64,000 nucleotides of DNA from contig CM020618.1 of NCBI GenBank assembly GCA_009829735.1, positions 1,853,082 to 1,917,081 of the forward strand, given 5' to 3'. This DNA is from Pyropia yezoensis (taxonomy: Eukaryota; Rhodophyta; Bangiophyceae; Bangiales; Bangiaceae). The notes under the pieces are model-generated. The model was not told where the DNA came from. It was given only the letters and a program-made list of their open reading frames with translations, and searched no databases. Shown piece after piece: positions 1-8,697 of the stretch. The position numbers were made by a program, and so were the translations under genes. Numbering within the stretch: position 1 is the first letter of the stretch; every line of letters starts with the position of its first letter.

Positions 1-87
1 ACGGGTGCGCAACGCAACCCTGGTAACAGGTGACTGGGTCTAAAACAGACACCAGAAGTTCCGAGGGAACAAGCTATGCAACCGGTC
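1..87 (+). pseudogene. C-terminal pol fragment of a retrotransposon, probably family C
   Basis: Reading from base 2 gives a short stretch with V-R-N-A and G-D-W-V. It lines up with the post-integrase region of family A pol (VRNA then QGDWV near 11075-11115) but is clearly diverged from it. A TAA at 41-43 interrupts the frame directly after GDWV. The plus orientation agrees with the C1 element whose LTR lies at 6841-7204, so this is most simply the upstream flank of the A1 insertion, that is, C1 pol. The assignment to C is inference because no other C pol sequence is present. Confidence 0.5.
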
Positions 88-587
88 NNNNNNNNNNNNN
101 NNNNNNNNNNNNNNNNNNNNNNNNNNNNNNNNNNNNNNNNNNNNNNNNNNNNNNNNNNNNNNNNNNNNNNNNNNNNNNNNNNNNNNNNNNNNNNNNNNNN
201 NNNNNNNNNNNNNNNNNNNNNNNNNNNNNNNNNNNNNNNNNNNNNNNNNNNNNNNNNNNNNNNNNNNNNNNNNNNNNNNNNNNNNNNNNNNNNNNNNNNN
301 NNNNNNNNNNNNNNNNNNNNNNNNNNNNNNNNNNNNNNNNNNNNNNNNNNNNNNNNNNNNNNNNNNNNNNNNNNNNNNNNNNNNNNNNNNNNNNNNNNNN
401 NNNNNNNNNNNNNNNNNNNNNNNNNNNNNNNNNNNNNNNNNNNNNNNNNNNNNNNNNNNNNNNNNNNNNNNNNNNNNNNNNNNNNNNNNNNNNNNNNNNN
501 NNNNNNNNNNNNNNNNNNNNNNNNNNNNNNNNNNNNNNNNNNNNNNNNNNNNNNNNNNNNNNNNNNNNNNNNNNNNNNNNNNNNNNN
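88..587. other. Assembly gap of exactly 500 N
   Basis: All bases are N and the run is exactly 500 long, which points to a placeholder of unknown size. The sequence to its left is plus-strand pol of one element and that to its right is minus-strand RT of another, so retrotransposon sequence must be missing here. Confidence 0.95.
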
Positions 588-1943
588 GAGAGTCCAGACA
601 GTCATCCATCCGAGGTAGGGGATAACTATCCTTCACCGTGCTCTCGTTTGAGCTTACGGTAGTCGATACAGAGCCGGGGGTCCCATCAACTTTGGGGACG
701 ATCACCACCGGACTCGCCCACTCGGCGTTTGCTGGCCTCGATCACATCGAGGGCCTCCATGCGAGCAACTTGCTCCTTAACGAGGGCCCTTGAACGGGGT
801 CCCCCCCTATACGGTTGTTGGCGTATAGGGGGCGCACCGGGTTTCAACTCGATCCGGTGTTGGGTAGCTCTCATGAGTCCCAATTGACCATCCCACAACT
901 TGTGATATTGGTCCAAGAGGCGTTCAACTTGAACCCTCAACCTGGGTGGAACACCCTCCATGTTTACCTGGGGCCGAGGAGAGGCGGCCGACTTGGCTTG
1001 ATGCTTCTCCTTTCCGGACTTCGGGTCGCTACTTGCGCCCGCGCTGAGGGTGACCGCTACTACCGGTCCCTCGTGTTGGTCGATATAGCCGAACTTGGCC
1101 CCCGACTTGAAGAACTTGGGCGACGAGCTCAGGTTCATCACCTGGATCCTCCACGGGACTCCGGCTTTGGAGTCCATCGTGCCAAGGGCAACATGCACTT
1201 GGTGCTTGCGAGCAAGACGGGGGTTAGGGTGCACCAACCCGTTCCCCGCATAATCAGTTACAACATCCACGTGCGCCACCGAGTTGGGGGGCAACATGAC
1301 TTTACGGGCTAAACGCAGAGTAGCAGTAAACCCTTCCCTCACAGAACAAACAGGCCTTCGACTGTGAGACTGTCACAGGAGCCACAGACTTTCCCTTACC
1401 AAGGATGGGGATAGTCTCCCCATTCATCAACTTGACCCAGTACTCAGGGCCACAAATCAAAGGCACTTGTGTTACGACATAAGGGGTACCCAGAAGCAGG
1501 GGTACCGATATGTTCTCAACTACACCATAGGTCACGTCGACCTCATGGGTCCCCAACCGAGTTGGTAGGGTCACGGCACCAACGATGGGAAGTACCCCAC
1601 CATTGATATCGATCAGATGGTCAGCTTTAGACTTCCAGCGTTGGAGCCTCATCCCCTTTGGTAATAGCGACTTGCGTATCAAGGAGGCTCCTGACCCGGT
1701 ATCAAGTACGATACGGACACAACAGGCGCGGCCGGGGGCAAGTTGCACCCGTCCAGCCACCTGGAAGTTCTCACCCGTCAGCACCGCGATGACCCGACGT
1801 TGGTTTACGTTCTTGGGAAGTCCCACCCGAGGTGGGCGGACTCCCTTAGGTCGCCGCAGTATCCGACACGGTTGGTTCGTCCTCTTGGCCCACTTGGCCG
1901 AGGCTGCCGTTGTGAGCTTCGGACGACCAGCTCCAACGGTCAT
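588..1943 (-). pseudogene. pol: pol of A1: protease and start of RT, frameshifted and truncated by the gap
   Basis: The frame opens at the ATG overlapping the gag stop and carries an aspartic protease motif (LDTGSG), then the linker leading into RT. Compared with A2 there is an extra G near 1355-1360 between protease and linker, an extra A near 733 after the residues DVIEAS, and a lost base near 680. Each moves the reading frame, so this copy cannot make a full polyprotein. Sequence past the first RT blocks is lost in the gap. RT is recognisable by comparison with the intact stretch of A3 pol. Confidence 0.85.
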
Positions 1944-1952
1944 TCGTTTCCC
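1907..1952 (-). promoter_or_regulatory. Gag-pol -1 ribosomal frameshift signal, family A (A1)
   Basis: On the minus strand the heptamer GGGAAAC (1952-1946) is in the gag phase G-GGA-AAC. The gag stop follows 3 bases after it. After a 6-base spacer a hairpin begins: CCGTTG (1939-1934) pairs with CAACGG (1912-1907), and inside it GAGCT pairs with AGCTC with one bulged A and a 10-base loop. Pol lies in the -1 frame. Slippery site, spacer and stem match the known architecture of retroviral and retrotransposon -1 frameshifting. Confidence 0.8.
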
Positions 1953-3886
1953 GCCGACTTGGCGTCCGAATCTGAGGGCGAAGGGGACGACGACGAGTCC
2001 GAGGACGACGTGTCCGCCCCCTCCGTCGAGGGTGTGGCGACCGCCACCACTGGTCGAGACCCACCCTCGCGGCGTGAACGCACTTCGTTCGTAGCCGACT
2101 TCTTACTCGCATTCCTAACAAGCTGTTGGATGCGTTTACTTAACTTGGGGCAATCATATGCCCAGTGACCATCGGAGTTGCAGTTCCAACACCGATGATC
2201 AGTTCCCGGAGGGGTCTTCCCAACTGGGGAAGACGACGAGGTACCTTGGGAAGCTCCCACGGCAGCTACCACCCTCTCCTTGCGGATTCGGCGTGCCTCT
2301 CGCAACTCTCTGGCCTGGCGCGCCTCTTCCCGTTCCTTGGCCAACTCGGCCTGACGCTCCTGGCGTTGTTCCTCCCGCAACTTGCGGTAGGCCTCGCCTC
2401 TGCGGTAGGCGAACCTAGCCAACTCGGCCAGGGTCGCCCGGGCAGTGTTATGCTCCCGGGTCTCCATCCGGACTGACCAGTGGAGTCCTTCCACAAACCG
2501 ACTCTTCACCACAGCTTGTGGATGAAGAAACCCACAAAGATTGTTGAGCTTACGGACTCGCTCCGCAAAGGACAACTCGTCCTCCGCCTCTTCCTGATGG
2601 GCTTGCGTAAACTCCTCGACTTGAGAAGCCAACGCCGCTTCATCAACCATGGCCCTCAACAACCAGTTGACGAGCTCCAAATAGGACGTCACCTCCCCAG
2701 CGCCTCCACTTGAGGAGCTGGGCATGACGGACATAAGTTCTGTCCGCAGGTCTCCCTTCGTAAACTCCTGTAGCATGTAAAAAGCCATGCCTTCACTTAT
2801 GGCATTGTCGTCACAGGCTTTTGTGAAACGACGTAGGAACTCAAAGACACGGAGGGGGGGAGTTCCATCCCACTCCGCTTTGTGCCCAAAAGAGTGAAGT
2901 GCGTTCTTCTTGGCACGGCCCATGGCTCGGGCCTGGTCAGGACCATACGCCACCGACTTGTTGTGGAGGGCGTAGGTCTCACAGTCAAAGATCCTCTGGT
3001 AGACCGGGTTGGCTACCTGGATCTTGGGCGGCACCTCACGTTGAGGGAACAGCCGCTGTGGCACTGGGGTAAGTTCACCCACAGTGCCTGTAGTCCGGCG
3101 CGGCGCGCTTGGTGTAGCCGCCGGTGTTGTCGGGGGGGACTCCCCCATGAAGGGCGTACGCCCCACCGAGTATGGTGTGGCTCCCTCGTTGGGAGTCACA
3201 GGGGTCGCCCCCTGTTCAGGGCGACCCGAGATAGGTGTCAGGGGGGGCACCCCCTGCGCCTGCGGGCTCGAAAGCCCCAATCCGGTCTGGACATTAAGGC
3301 CATCTGGCAAACTCGCCACAATCTGATTCAGAATAGTATTCGTCATCGTGACCACCAGGTCCGGCAAAGTCTGCCGCAACACAGTGGTCGCCTCCCGACG
3401 GACAGTTTCCGCGAGGAGTGGATTGACGACTCCAGTTGAGTCTCGGTCCACCTCCGGGAGTCCACCTGAGGGGTAACCACGTTCCTCAGGGGTCTCAACC
3501 GGGGGCATGGGCGCGAGCCCATCGCCGACCAACGGAGGTCCGCCGTCCTCCGAAAGCCTAGTTGGCGATGGCTCCATGCCAAAGTTGGCTCCAACCCGAG
3601 TGGAACTCGCGGGGACAGTCCTCACCCCTTGGGACTTTCCCGTTGAGTATACCACGCGGTGGCCAGACTTCGGCCCACCCACGTCAGAAGTGTCACCCGA
3701 GTGAACTCCCGACTGAGTCGGGGTGGCCTGTTGCCCGCCCGCACTTCCAGTCCTGCTGGCTTGAGGGACCTCTAGTCCCTCTGCGACCCCAGGTAAACCC
3801 ACCTGTGTCTCACCAGTATTCAAAGGCACTGAAGTACGTGCGTCACCCGTGTACTCCCCGGACGACGGGGGGTCCGAGCTAGCCAT
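1940..3886 (-). CDS. gag: Gag of family A, copy A1
   Basis: This is a 648-codon open frame encoding the structural Gag protein of a Ty3/gypsy element, which packages the RNA genome in the particle. The N-terminal 250 residues are Gly/Pro/Ser/Thr-rich. The middle, from about residue 290, is a helical capsid-like region. A highly charged Arg/Glu stretch then precedes a single zinc knuckle CWNCNSDGHWAYDC (CX2CX4HX4C), and the tail is Ser/Asp-rich. The start ATG at 3886 is chosen because it is conserved in A2 at 14520 and gives the same length. The frame is intact here although pol next to it is broken. The last codons contain a GGGAAAC slip sequence for entry into pol. Confidence 0.9.
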   Translation of the reverse strand: MASSDPPSSGEYTGDARTSVPLNTGETQVGLPGVAEGLEVPQASRTGSAGGQQATPTQSGVHSGDTSDVGGPKSGHRVVYSTGKSQGVRTVPASSTRVGANFGMEPSPTRLSEDGGPPLVGDGLAPMPPVETPEERGYPSGGLPEVDRDSTGVVNPLLAETVRREATTVLRQTLPDLVVTMTNTILNQIVASLPDGLNVQTGLGLSSPQAQGVPPLTPISGRPEQGATPVTPNEGATPYSVGRTPFMGESPPTTPAATPSAPRRTTGTVGELTPVPQRLFPQREVPPKIQVANPVYQRIFDCETYALHNKSVAYGPDQARAMGRAKKNALHSFGHKAEWDGTPPLRVFEFLRRFTKACDDNAISEGMAFYMLQEFTKGDLRTELMSVMPSSSSGGAGEVTSYLELVNWLLRAMVDEAALASQVEEFTQAHQEEAEDELSFAERVRKLNNLCGFLHPQAVVKSRFVEGLHWSVRMETREHNTARATLAELARFAYRRGEAYRKLREEQRQERQAELAKEREEARQARELREARRIRKERVVAAVGASQGTSSSSPVGKTPPGTDHRCWNCNSDGHWAYDCPKLSKRIQQLVRNASKKSATNEVRSRREGGSRPVVAVATPSTEGADTSSSDSSSSPSPSDSDAKSAGNE

Positions 3887-3986
3887 GTTGGCTAACGATC
3901 CGTATGACACGGTCCAAGTCCACCGTTCCTCTGAGACAGAGGGCCCCCTACACCCGGGTGCACCCGGAGGTAAAGTTTACCTCTGT

Positions 3987-4003
3987 CCCCTGCTGCTCCA
4001 CCA
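3987..4003 (-). promoter_or_regulatory. Primer-binding site of A1
   Basis: The minus-strand sequence TGGTGGAGCAGCAGGGG starts 2 bases inside the 5' LTR end. It begins with TGG, the complement of a tRNA CCA end. The same 17 bases occur at 14403 (A2) and 18139 (family B). It implies a tRNA whose acceptor begins GGAGCAG; I cannot name that tRNA. Confidence 0.7.
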
Positions 4004-4005
4004 AA

Positions 4006-4473
4006 TGTGGCAAAAACCACTCGCACACACGGTACCCAAGTTGGGGCGGTGTGCGAGGGCTGCCTCCCGTGTCGGGGGAACCGGAAGAAGTGCAAGTCGC
4101 ACACACTCGATCCCTGTTGTGGGGCAATCCCCCCACGGACAAACAAGAAGATGGTGTGTGGTCCAACAGTTTCTTGGTCGGGACGGGGACGCAGGGCCAA
4201 GCCCCGCTGTCCCTCCCCTTATCCCCCCAGGGTCCACTCAGAATCTCGCCACTCAGAATCTCCCACCCCAGCACCTGCCCACCGGGCCACACGAAAATTC
4301 AAGACGATAAATGCAGAAAACCCTCAAATCCAAGTTGGATTTACTACTAAGCTAACTATCCCGAACTTAGGGAATATGGACCCAAATGCAGGGGGAGGAA
4401 CGGATCAGGTTAGTGGCCTGCCGCCCCTTGCATGGCACGTGTTGCCCCCTACCTGGGGGTCAATACTGCCACA
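4006..4473 (-). repeat. 5' LTR of A1
   Basis: This 468-bp repeat starts TGTGGCAG and ends GCCACA on the minus strand (TG...CA). It is a near copy of the LTRs at 13932-14400 and 31890-32358. The flank outside it (4474 onward) is the coding strand of the C1 antisense ORF. Confidence 0.95.
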
Positions 4474-6253
4474 GCAACGAGTGACGAGGCAAGGGGTAAG
4501 CCCCAGCCTGCGGGTCCCGGTACGGGGCATGGTCCAACACCCCAGCCCAGTTCACGGCATCGTGAACAGCCAGCAGGGCCTCGAACTCCCGGGCCAACCC
4601 GGTCTTGGCGGCTATCAGATCCACGCCCAACTGCGCGATGTGCCGACGGACACCCGTCGGAAGATGAAACAGACGACCCTGCCGGCGGACGGACAGCAAG
4701 AAGGATGAAGCCTGCCCGAGGGTAACCTCAAGGGTGAAGGTACCCTGCAACGGGTGGACCGGTCGCGAGGCCAACACACTCCCGAAGTAGCGAAGGCAGG
4801 AGCCGGTGTCAAACCGGAAAGCAGGGGCGGGTTCCCACCCCTCCTGCCATAGCGGCGGGCGCACGGGAGTGTATACCGGAGCACGACCGTTGCCGGTCTG
4901 CAACGCACACGTTATATCCGTGCGGAACGCATCGGCCATGACACCATGGGTACGTCGCCAACTCGACGCCGACTTCAACCCCGCCATAGGCGGGTAGGGA
5001 GCCGTCAACGACAGATACGGGGGTTCCCCCGGGTAGTAGTCAAAGTCGGGATACCGACCGGTACGGCTCACCGTCTCCCCAAACGCAACCGGCTCCGCCG
5101 CCGCCGCAATCCCCCGAGCACTAGCCGGGTAGTCAATCTCCCGCGGCAACGCGGGGGCAATCAAGTCGCAGACCCCGAAGTTGGGGTCGAGGTAGACCTC
5201 ACCCCGTCCCACCCGGGTGCGCCAGAGCTGCGCATGCCGGTCGTCCGGCTGACTCAGGATCCAATGGTGTTCCACCCGGACCGCGTTCGGCTGGTTGACC
5301 AGCCGCACCAACTCCCGCTCCCAGCACGGGTCCACCTTGACGCGCCGGGAGGATTCTCCACGGGGATGCACCAGGTGGAAGTCCACCCGCATACGCCCAT
5401 CGGACTCCATCGACTCTTGCACCGTGAGGCCTCGAACCCGAGCCACCAAGTCGGACACCGACATGGCGGGTTGACCCGCCGCCACGGCGACGCCGCCACC
5501 CAACGGGGCAACCCGGGCAGGACCAGGAAGAATCGGGGGCGCCGGGGGACGCACCACCGGCAGAGGGGCCGACGTCGGAGATGGACGAGGCCGAGGAGGA
5601 AGAAGAAGGGCGGGCGCCCGCCCGGAGTAACTCCCGGTGTCAACCGCCATGGGAGAAGGAGCGTCTTGACCGCTCGACACCCGCGGCACCGCAGGTATGG
5701 TACCGGCGCCGGCACCACCCGTCGGCGTAGCCCCCGCCTCGGAAGGGGAAGGCACTTGGACAGCCTCCGGAGCCGGAGCCCCGGCCGTGCGGACACCCGC
5801 ACCGTCTTGACCCACCGCACCGGGTGTCGCACCGCCACCACCACCCGCGTCAACGTCGGGACCGCCTCGAGGAGTCACCGCCCGGACACCCGGACCACCT
5901 TGACCAGCCGGAGTCGGCTGCGGGTCGCCACCTCCGCCGCAGGGCGGACCATCTTGAGGTAGCTGCGGTGAGCCGGCACCGGCACCAGGCTCCATCCGGG
6001 CAGCCGGCAGAGAGGGGGTAGAAGCCGCCACGCGCGGTTGACCACCGGGTTGACCTCCGGCCGACGGCACCGTCGTGCCGCTGCACACGGACGACAGTCC
6101 TCCGGCCGACAGACGGACGGACACCGCAGGCCCGTCGTCGTCAGACGAGCTCACCCCGTAACGCGCGGCGTCGGGACCGACAGGCGCGTCGTCCTCCATC
6201 TCCTCCCCGATCAGGAGGTCTTCCTCCTCTTCAAGCACCTGGGGATAGGACAT
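4474..6253 (-). CDS. Antisense ORF protein of family C (C1), C-terminus cut off by A1
   Basis: From the ATG at 6253 the frame stays open for about 593 codons until it is cut by the A1 LTR. The N-terminus is strongly acidic (LEEEEDLLIGEEMEDD). A Pro/Gly/Ala-rich region follows, and the last 260 residues form a more ordered domain. That domain resembles the middle of the family A antisense protein: a PPYL motif, a Trp-rich block, then FGSV and an R-Q/R-G-x-L-x-H-L-P motif. It is encoded opposite to gag-pol, between pol and the 3' LTR. The function is unknown. An upstream in-frame extension to 6535 exists, but the ATG at 6253 is conserved in C2 and is preferred. Confidence 0.6.
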
Positions 6254-6827
6254 GATAACGGGTGCGGAGTCCCCCGCGCCCACAAGCCGTCGACGGCTAC
6301 AACCCGGTACGGTGGGATAACCGGGACGAGCCAGGGAAGCGCGGACACCCGCGCTTATGACCACATACGGCCACGAGAAGCGCCGCAGGCACGCGGGTCG
6401 ACCCGCGCCCCACGGGGCTACGACCGCGCTCCACCCAGGCACCTGGGCGGGACGGGGCCACACCCACACACGGGGTAAGTAAGGGGGGTCACCCCCAACC
6501 GCCCCCACGCAACGCGGGCAGCCCCCGCCCCCCACTCAATCGTCCACACGAGAGGGGCCCCCCTCCCACCAGGCACCTGGTGGCGGATCCGCTTGCACCA
6601 CCCCTCGGAAAGGGGGGGCGTGAACAGCAACCCGCATCGGGAATTTAACGGTCCGGAAAACGGATCGTGTGTGTGTACCACGCAAAGGGGGGCACCCCCC
6701 TCAGACAACCTCGAAAAGGGGTGTCTGTCGCGACGGGGCGCAAAGCCCCACCCGACGGGTAAACAGTCACGCGACCCACTTACATTCGGTAACCCGAATG
6801 CAACTCGACCCGAGGACGGACCGAATC
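6254..6827. other. Non-coding 3' region of element C1
   Basis: This stretch lies between the antisense ORF start and the polypurine tract. It is GC-rich with many short C and G runs and no supported gene. It is closely matched by 7752-8321 of C2. If the antisense ORF is expressed, its promoter should be here or in the LTR. Confidence 0.6.
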
Positions 6828-6840
6828 TAAGGGGGGGATA
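6828..6840 (+). promoter_or_regulatory. Polypurine tract of C1
   Basis: TAAGGGGGGGATA directly precedes the TGTAGC start of the LTR, as expected for the plus-strand priming site in reverse transcription. Confidence 0.75.
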
Positions 6841-7204
6841 TGTAGCAATATGGTTGTCCGTATTGTGACCCTAATATTAGGGGGGGCTACTTCTAATCCT
6901 TAACTTTCAATTTGAGAGTCCGTACTGGTCACGGTATCTATAAGTTACGTATGACCAGAGGGACTTGCATCTTGGGGTGGAGGGTAGTTAGTAGTGTCTC
7001 CGAGGGTTTATAACGAGGGGGCCGGTGGCGAATCCACCGCCGGCCAAGGTAGAACAACAAACCCCTCCCATTTGGGCTCCCATCTTGGTCCCGTGGCTTG
7101 CGCTCCAAGGACAGCAACCTTGGCCTCCCGGTGACGTTGGTGCCGATCCCCCTTGGTGAGTGTTCCCTGAGAGTGGACGTGCGACGGATTCCTATTGTGC
7201 TACA
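6841..7204 (+). repeat. 3' LTR of C1
   Basis: This 364-bp LTR begins TGTAGCAATATGG and ends ATTGTGCTACA. It aligns end to end with 8335-8697 with roughly 15 differences by eye, so the two C copies come from related but not identical parents. Confidence 0.9.
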
Positions 7205-7751
7205 AACTACCGGAGTCCACTGCCATCGGTGTAGACCCACCTTGACCACCAGACGCCCGCGGCACCGCGAGCAGAGCAACGCCGCCGCCCGAGCCCGACG
7301 GGGGCACCTCGGGGGCGGCAGGGGTAGACCCGTCACCCGCAGCCGCGGATGAACCACCCGGGCGGGCACCCGCGCCGTCTTGACCCGCCGTCCCGGTCGG
7401 GGTGCCACCATAACCGCCCGACACGCCGGCAACGCCGTCTTGAGGTTAAGCCGCGCCGGCACCGGCGACAGGAGCCATTCGGGCCGCCGGAGGAGTAGGG
7501 GTAGAAGCAGCAGCTACCCGCGGTTGCCCGCCACCCGACGGAGCCGTCGTGCCGCCGCACACGGACGACAAACCGCCCGGAGCACCGGCCGGAGCCACGC
7601 GAACGGTCACCCGGTCGCCCTCGTCTTCGGACGAGCTCGCCAAGAAACACTCGGCGGCAGTGGCAGAGACGGGAACGTCGTCCACCATCACCTCCTCCTC
7701 CTCCTCAAGCAGGAGGTCGTCTTCACCTTCGGGTACCTAAGGGTCCGACAT
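7205..7751 (-). pseudogene. Antisense ORF of C2, N-terminal part, with stops
   Basis: The start ATG (7751) matches that of C1, but codon 5 is TAG (7739-7737) where C1 has CAG. A further TAA lies near 7453 in a region aligned with open frame in C1. The acidic run and the Gly/Pro/Ala-rich segment are recognisable, and the frame is then cut by C1 at 7205. The copy is non-functional as it stands. Confidence 0.7.
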
Positions 7752-8321
7752 GATGACCGGGGTAGCAGGGGCGCCCCGTGCAGAAAAGCCGAGGCCGGCT
7801 CGACCCGGTACAGAGAACGCTCGCACGGACGAGCCAGGGAAGCGCGGGCACCCGCGCTTATAACCACACAGTTCAGCACGAGCGATACAGCAGCGCGGGA
7901 CGACCCGCGCCAGCCGGGCTACGAGGGCGCTCCACCCAGGCACCTGGACCGGAGCCACGCCCCCTCCACACGGGGTAACCAGGGGGGTCACTCCCAACCG
8001 CCCCCACGCAACGCGGGCAACCCCGCCACCCACTCAATCGTCTCACGAGAGGGGCTCCCCTACCACCAGACACCTGGTGGCGGATCCGCTTGCACACCCC
8101 TCGGAAAGGGGGGTCGTGAACAGCAACCCGCATCGGGAATTTAACGGTCCGGAAAACGGATCGTGTGTGTACCACACAAAGGGGGGCACCCCCCTCAGAC
8201 AACCTCGAAAAGGGGTGTCTGTCGCGACAGGGCGAAAAACCCCACCCGACTGGTAAACGGTCACGCGACCCACTTACATTCAGTAACCCGACTGCAACTC
8301 GATCCGAGGACGGGCCGAATC

Positions 8322-8334
8322 TAAGGGGGGGATA
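8322..8334 (+). promoter_or_regulatory. Polypurine tract of C2
   Basis: TAAGGGGGGGATA sits directly before the LTR and is identical to the tract of C1. Confidence 0.75.
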
Positions 8335-8697
8335 TGTAGCAATATGGTTGACGGTATTGTGACCCTAATGTTAGGGGGGCTACTTCTAATCCTTGGCTTT
8401 CAATTTGAGAGTCCGTACTGGTCACGGTATCTACAAGATACGTATGACCAGAGGGACTTGCATCTTGGGGTGGAGGGTAGTTAGTAGTGTCTCCGAGGGT
8501 TTATAACGAGGGGGCCGGCGGCGAATCCACCGCCGGCCAAGGCAGAACAACAAACCCCTCCCATTTGGGCTCCTATCTTGGTCCCGTGGCTTGTGCTCCA
8601 AGGACAGCAACCTTGGCTTCCCGGTGACGTTGGTGCCGATCCCCCTTGGTGAGTGTTCCCTGAGAGTGGACGTGCGACGGATCCCTATTGTGCTACA
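8335..8697 (+). repeat. 3' LTR of C2
   Basis: This 363-bp LTR starts TGTAGC and ends GCTACA. The next base starts family A pol (GGGGGACCCC), which marks the insertion site of C2 in A3. Confidence 0.9.

Larger units (their letters stand above)
588..4473 (-). mobile_element. Ty3/gypsy retrotransposon family A, copy A1 (5' part, minus strand)
   Basis: Read on the minus strand this holds a 5' LTR (4473-4006), a primer-binding site, gag, protease and the start of reverse transcriptase, then runs into the gap. It is closely related to copy A2 (13932-32358) over its whole length. It interrupts the antisense ORF of element C1 at 4474, so it inserted into C1. Its 3' half (most of pol, the antisense ORF and the 3' LTR) is not in the assembled sequence. 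Confidence 0.9.
4474..7204 (+). mobile_element. LTR retrotransposon family C, copy C1 (3' part)
   Basis: The fragment contains a truncated antisense ORF, a non-coding stretch, a polypurine tract and a 3' LTR. Orientation is set by the polypurine tract immediately upstream of the LTR. The left side is cut by A1. The right side abuts the middle of the homologous antisense ORF of C2, so C1 inserted into C2. Flank AACTA at 7205-7209 is the expected target duplication, but the partner copy lies outside the window. From 6590 onward it closely matches 8090-8697. Confidence 0.85.
7205..8697 (+). mobile_element. LTR retrotransposon family C, copy C2 (3' part)
   Basis: It begins inside the antisense ORF at the point where C1 inserted and ends with a 3' LTR. 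The sequence right of its LTR is family A pol with no intervening host DNA, so C2 inserted into A3. The left half of C2 lies beyond C1, outside the window. Confidence 0.85.
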
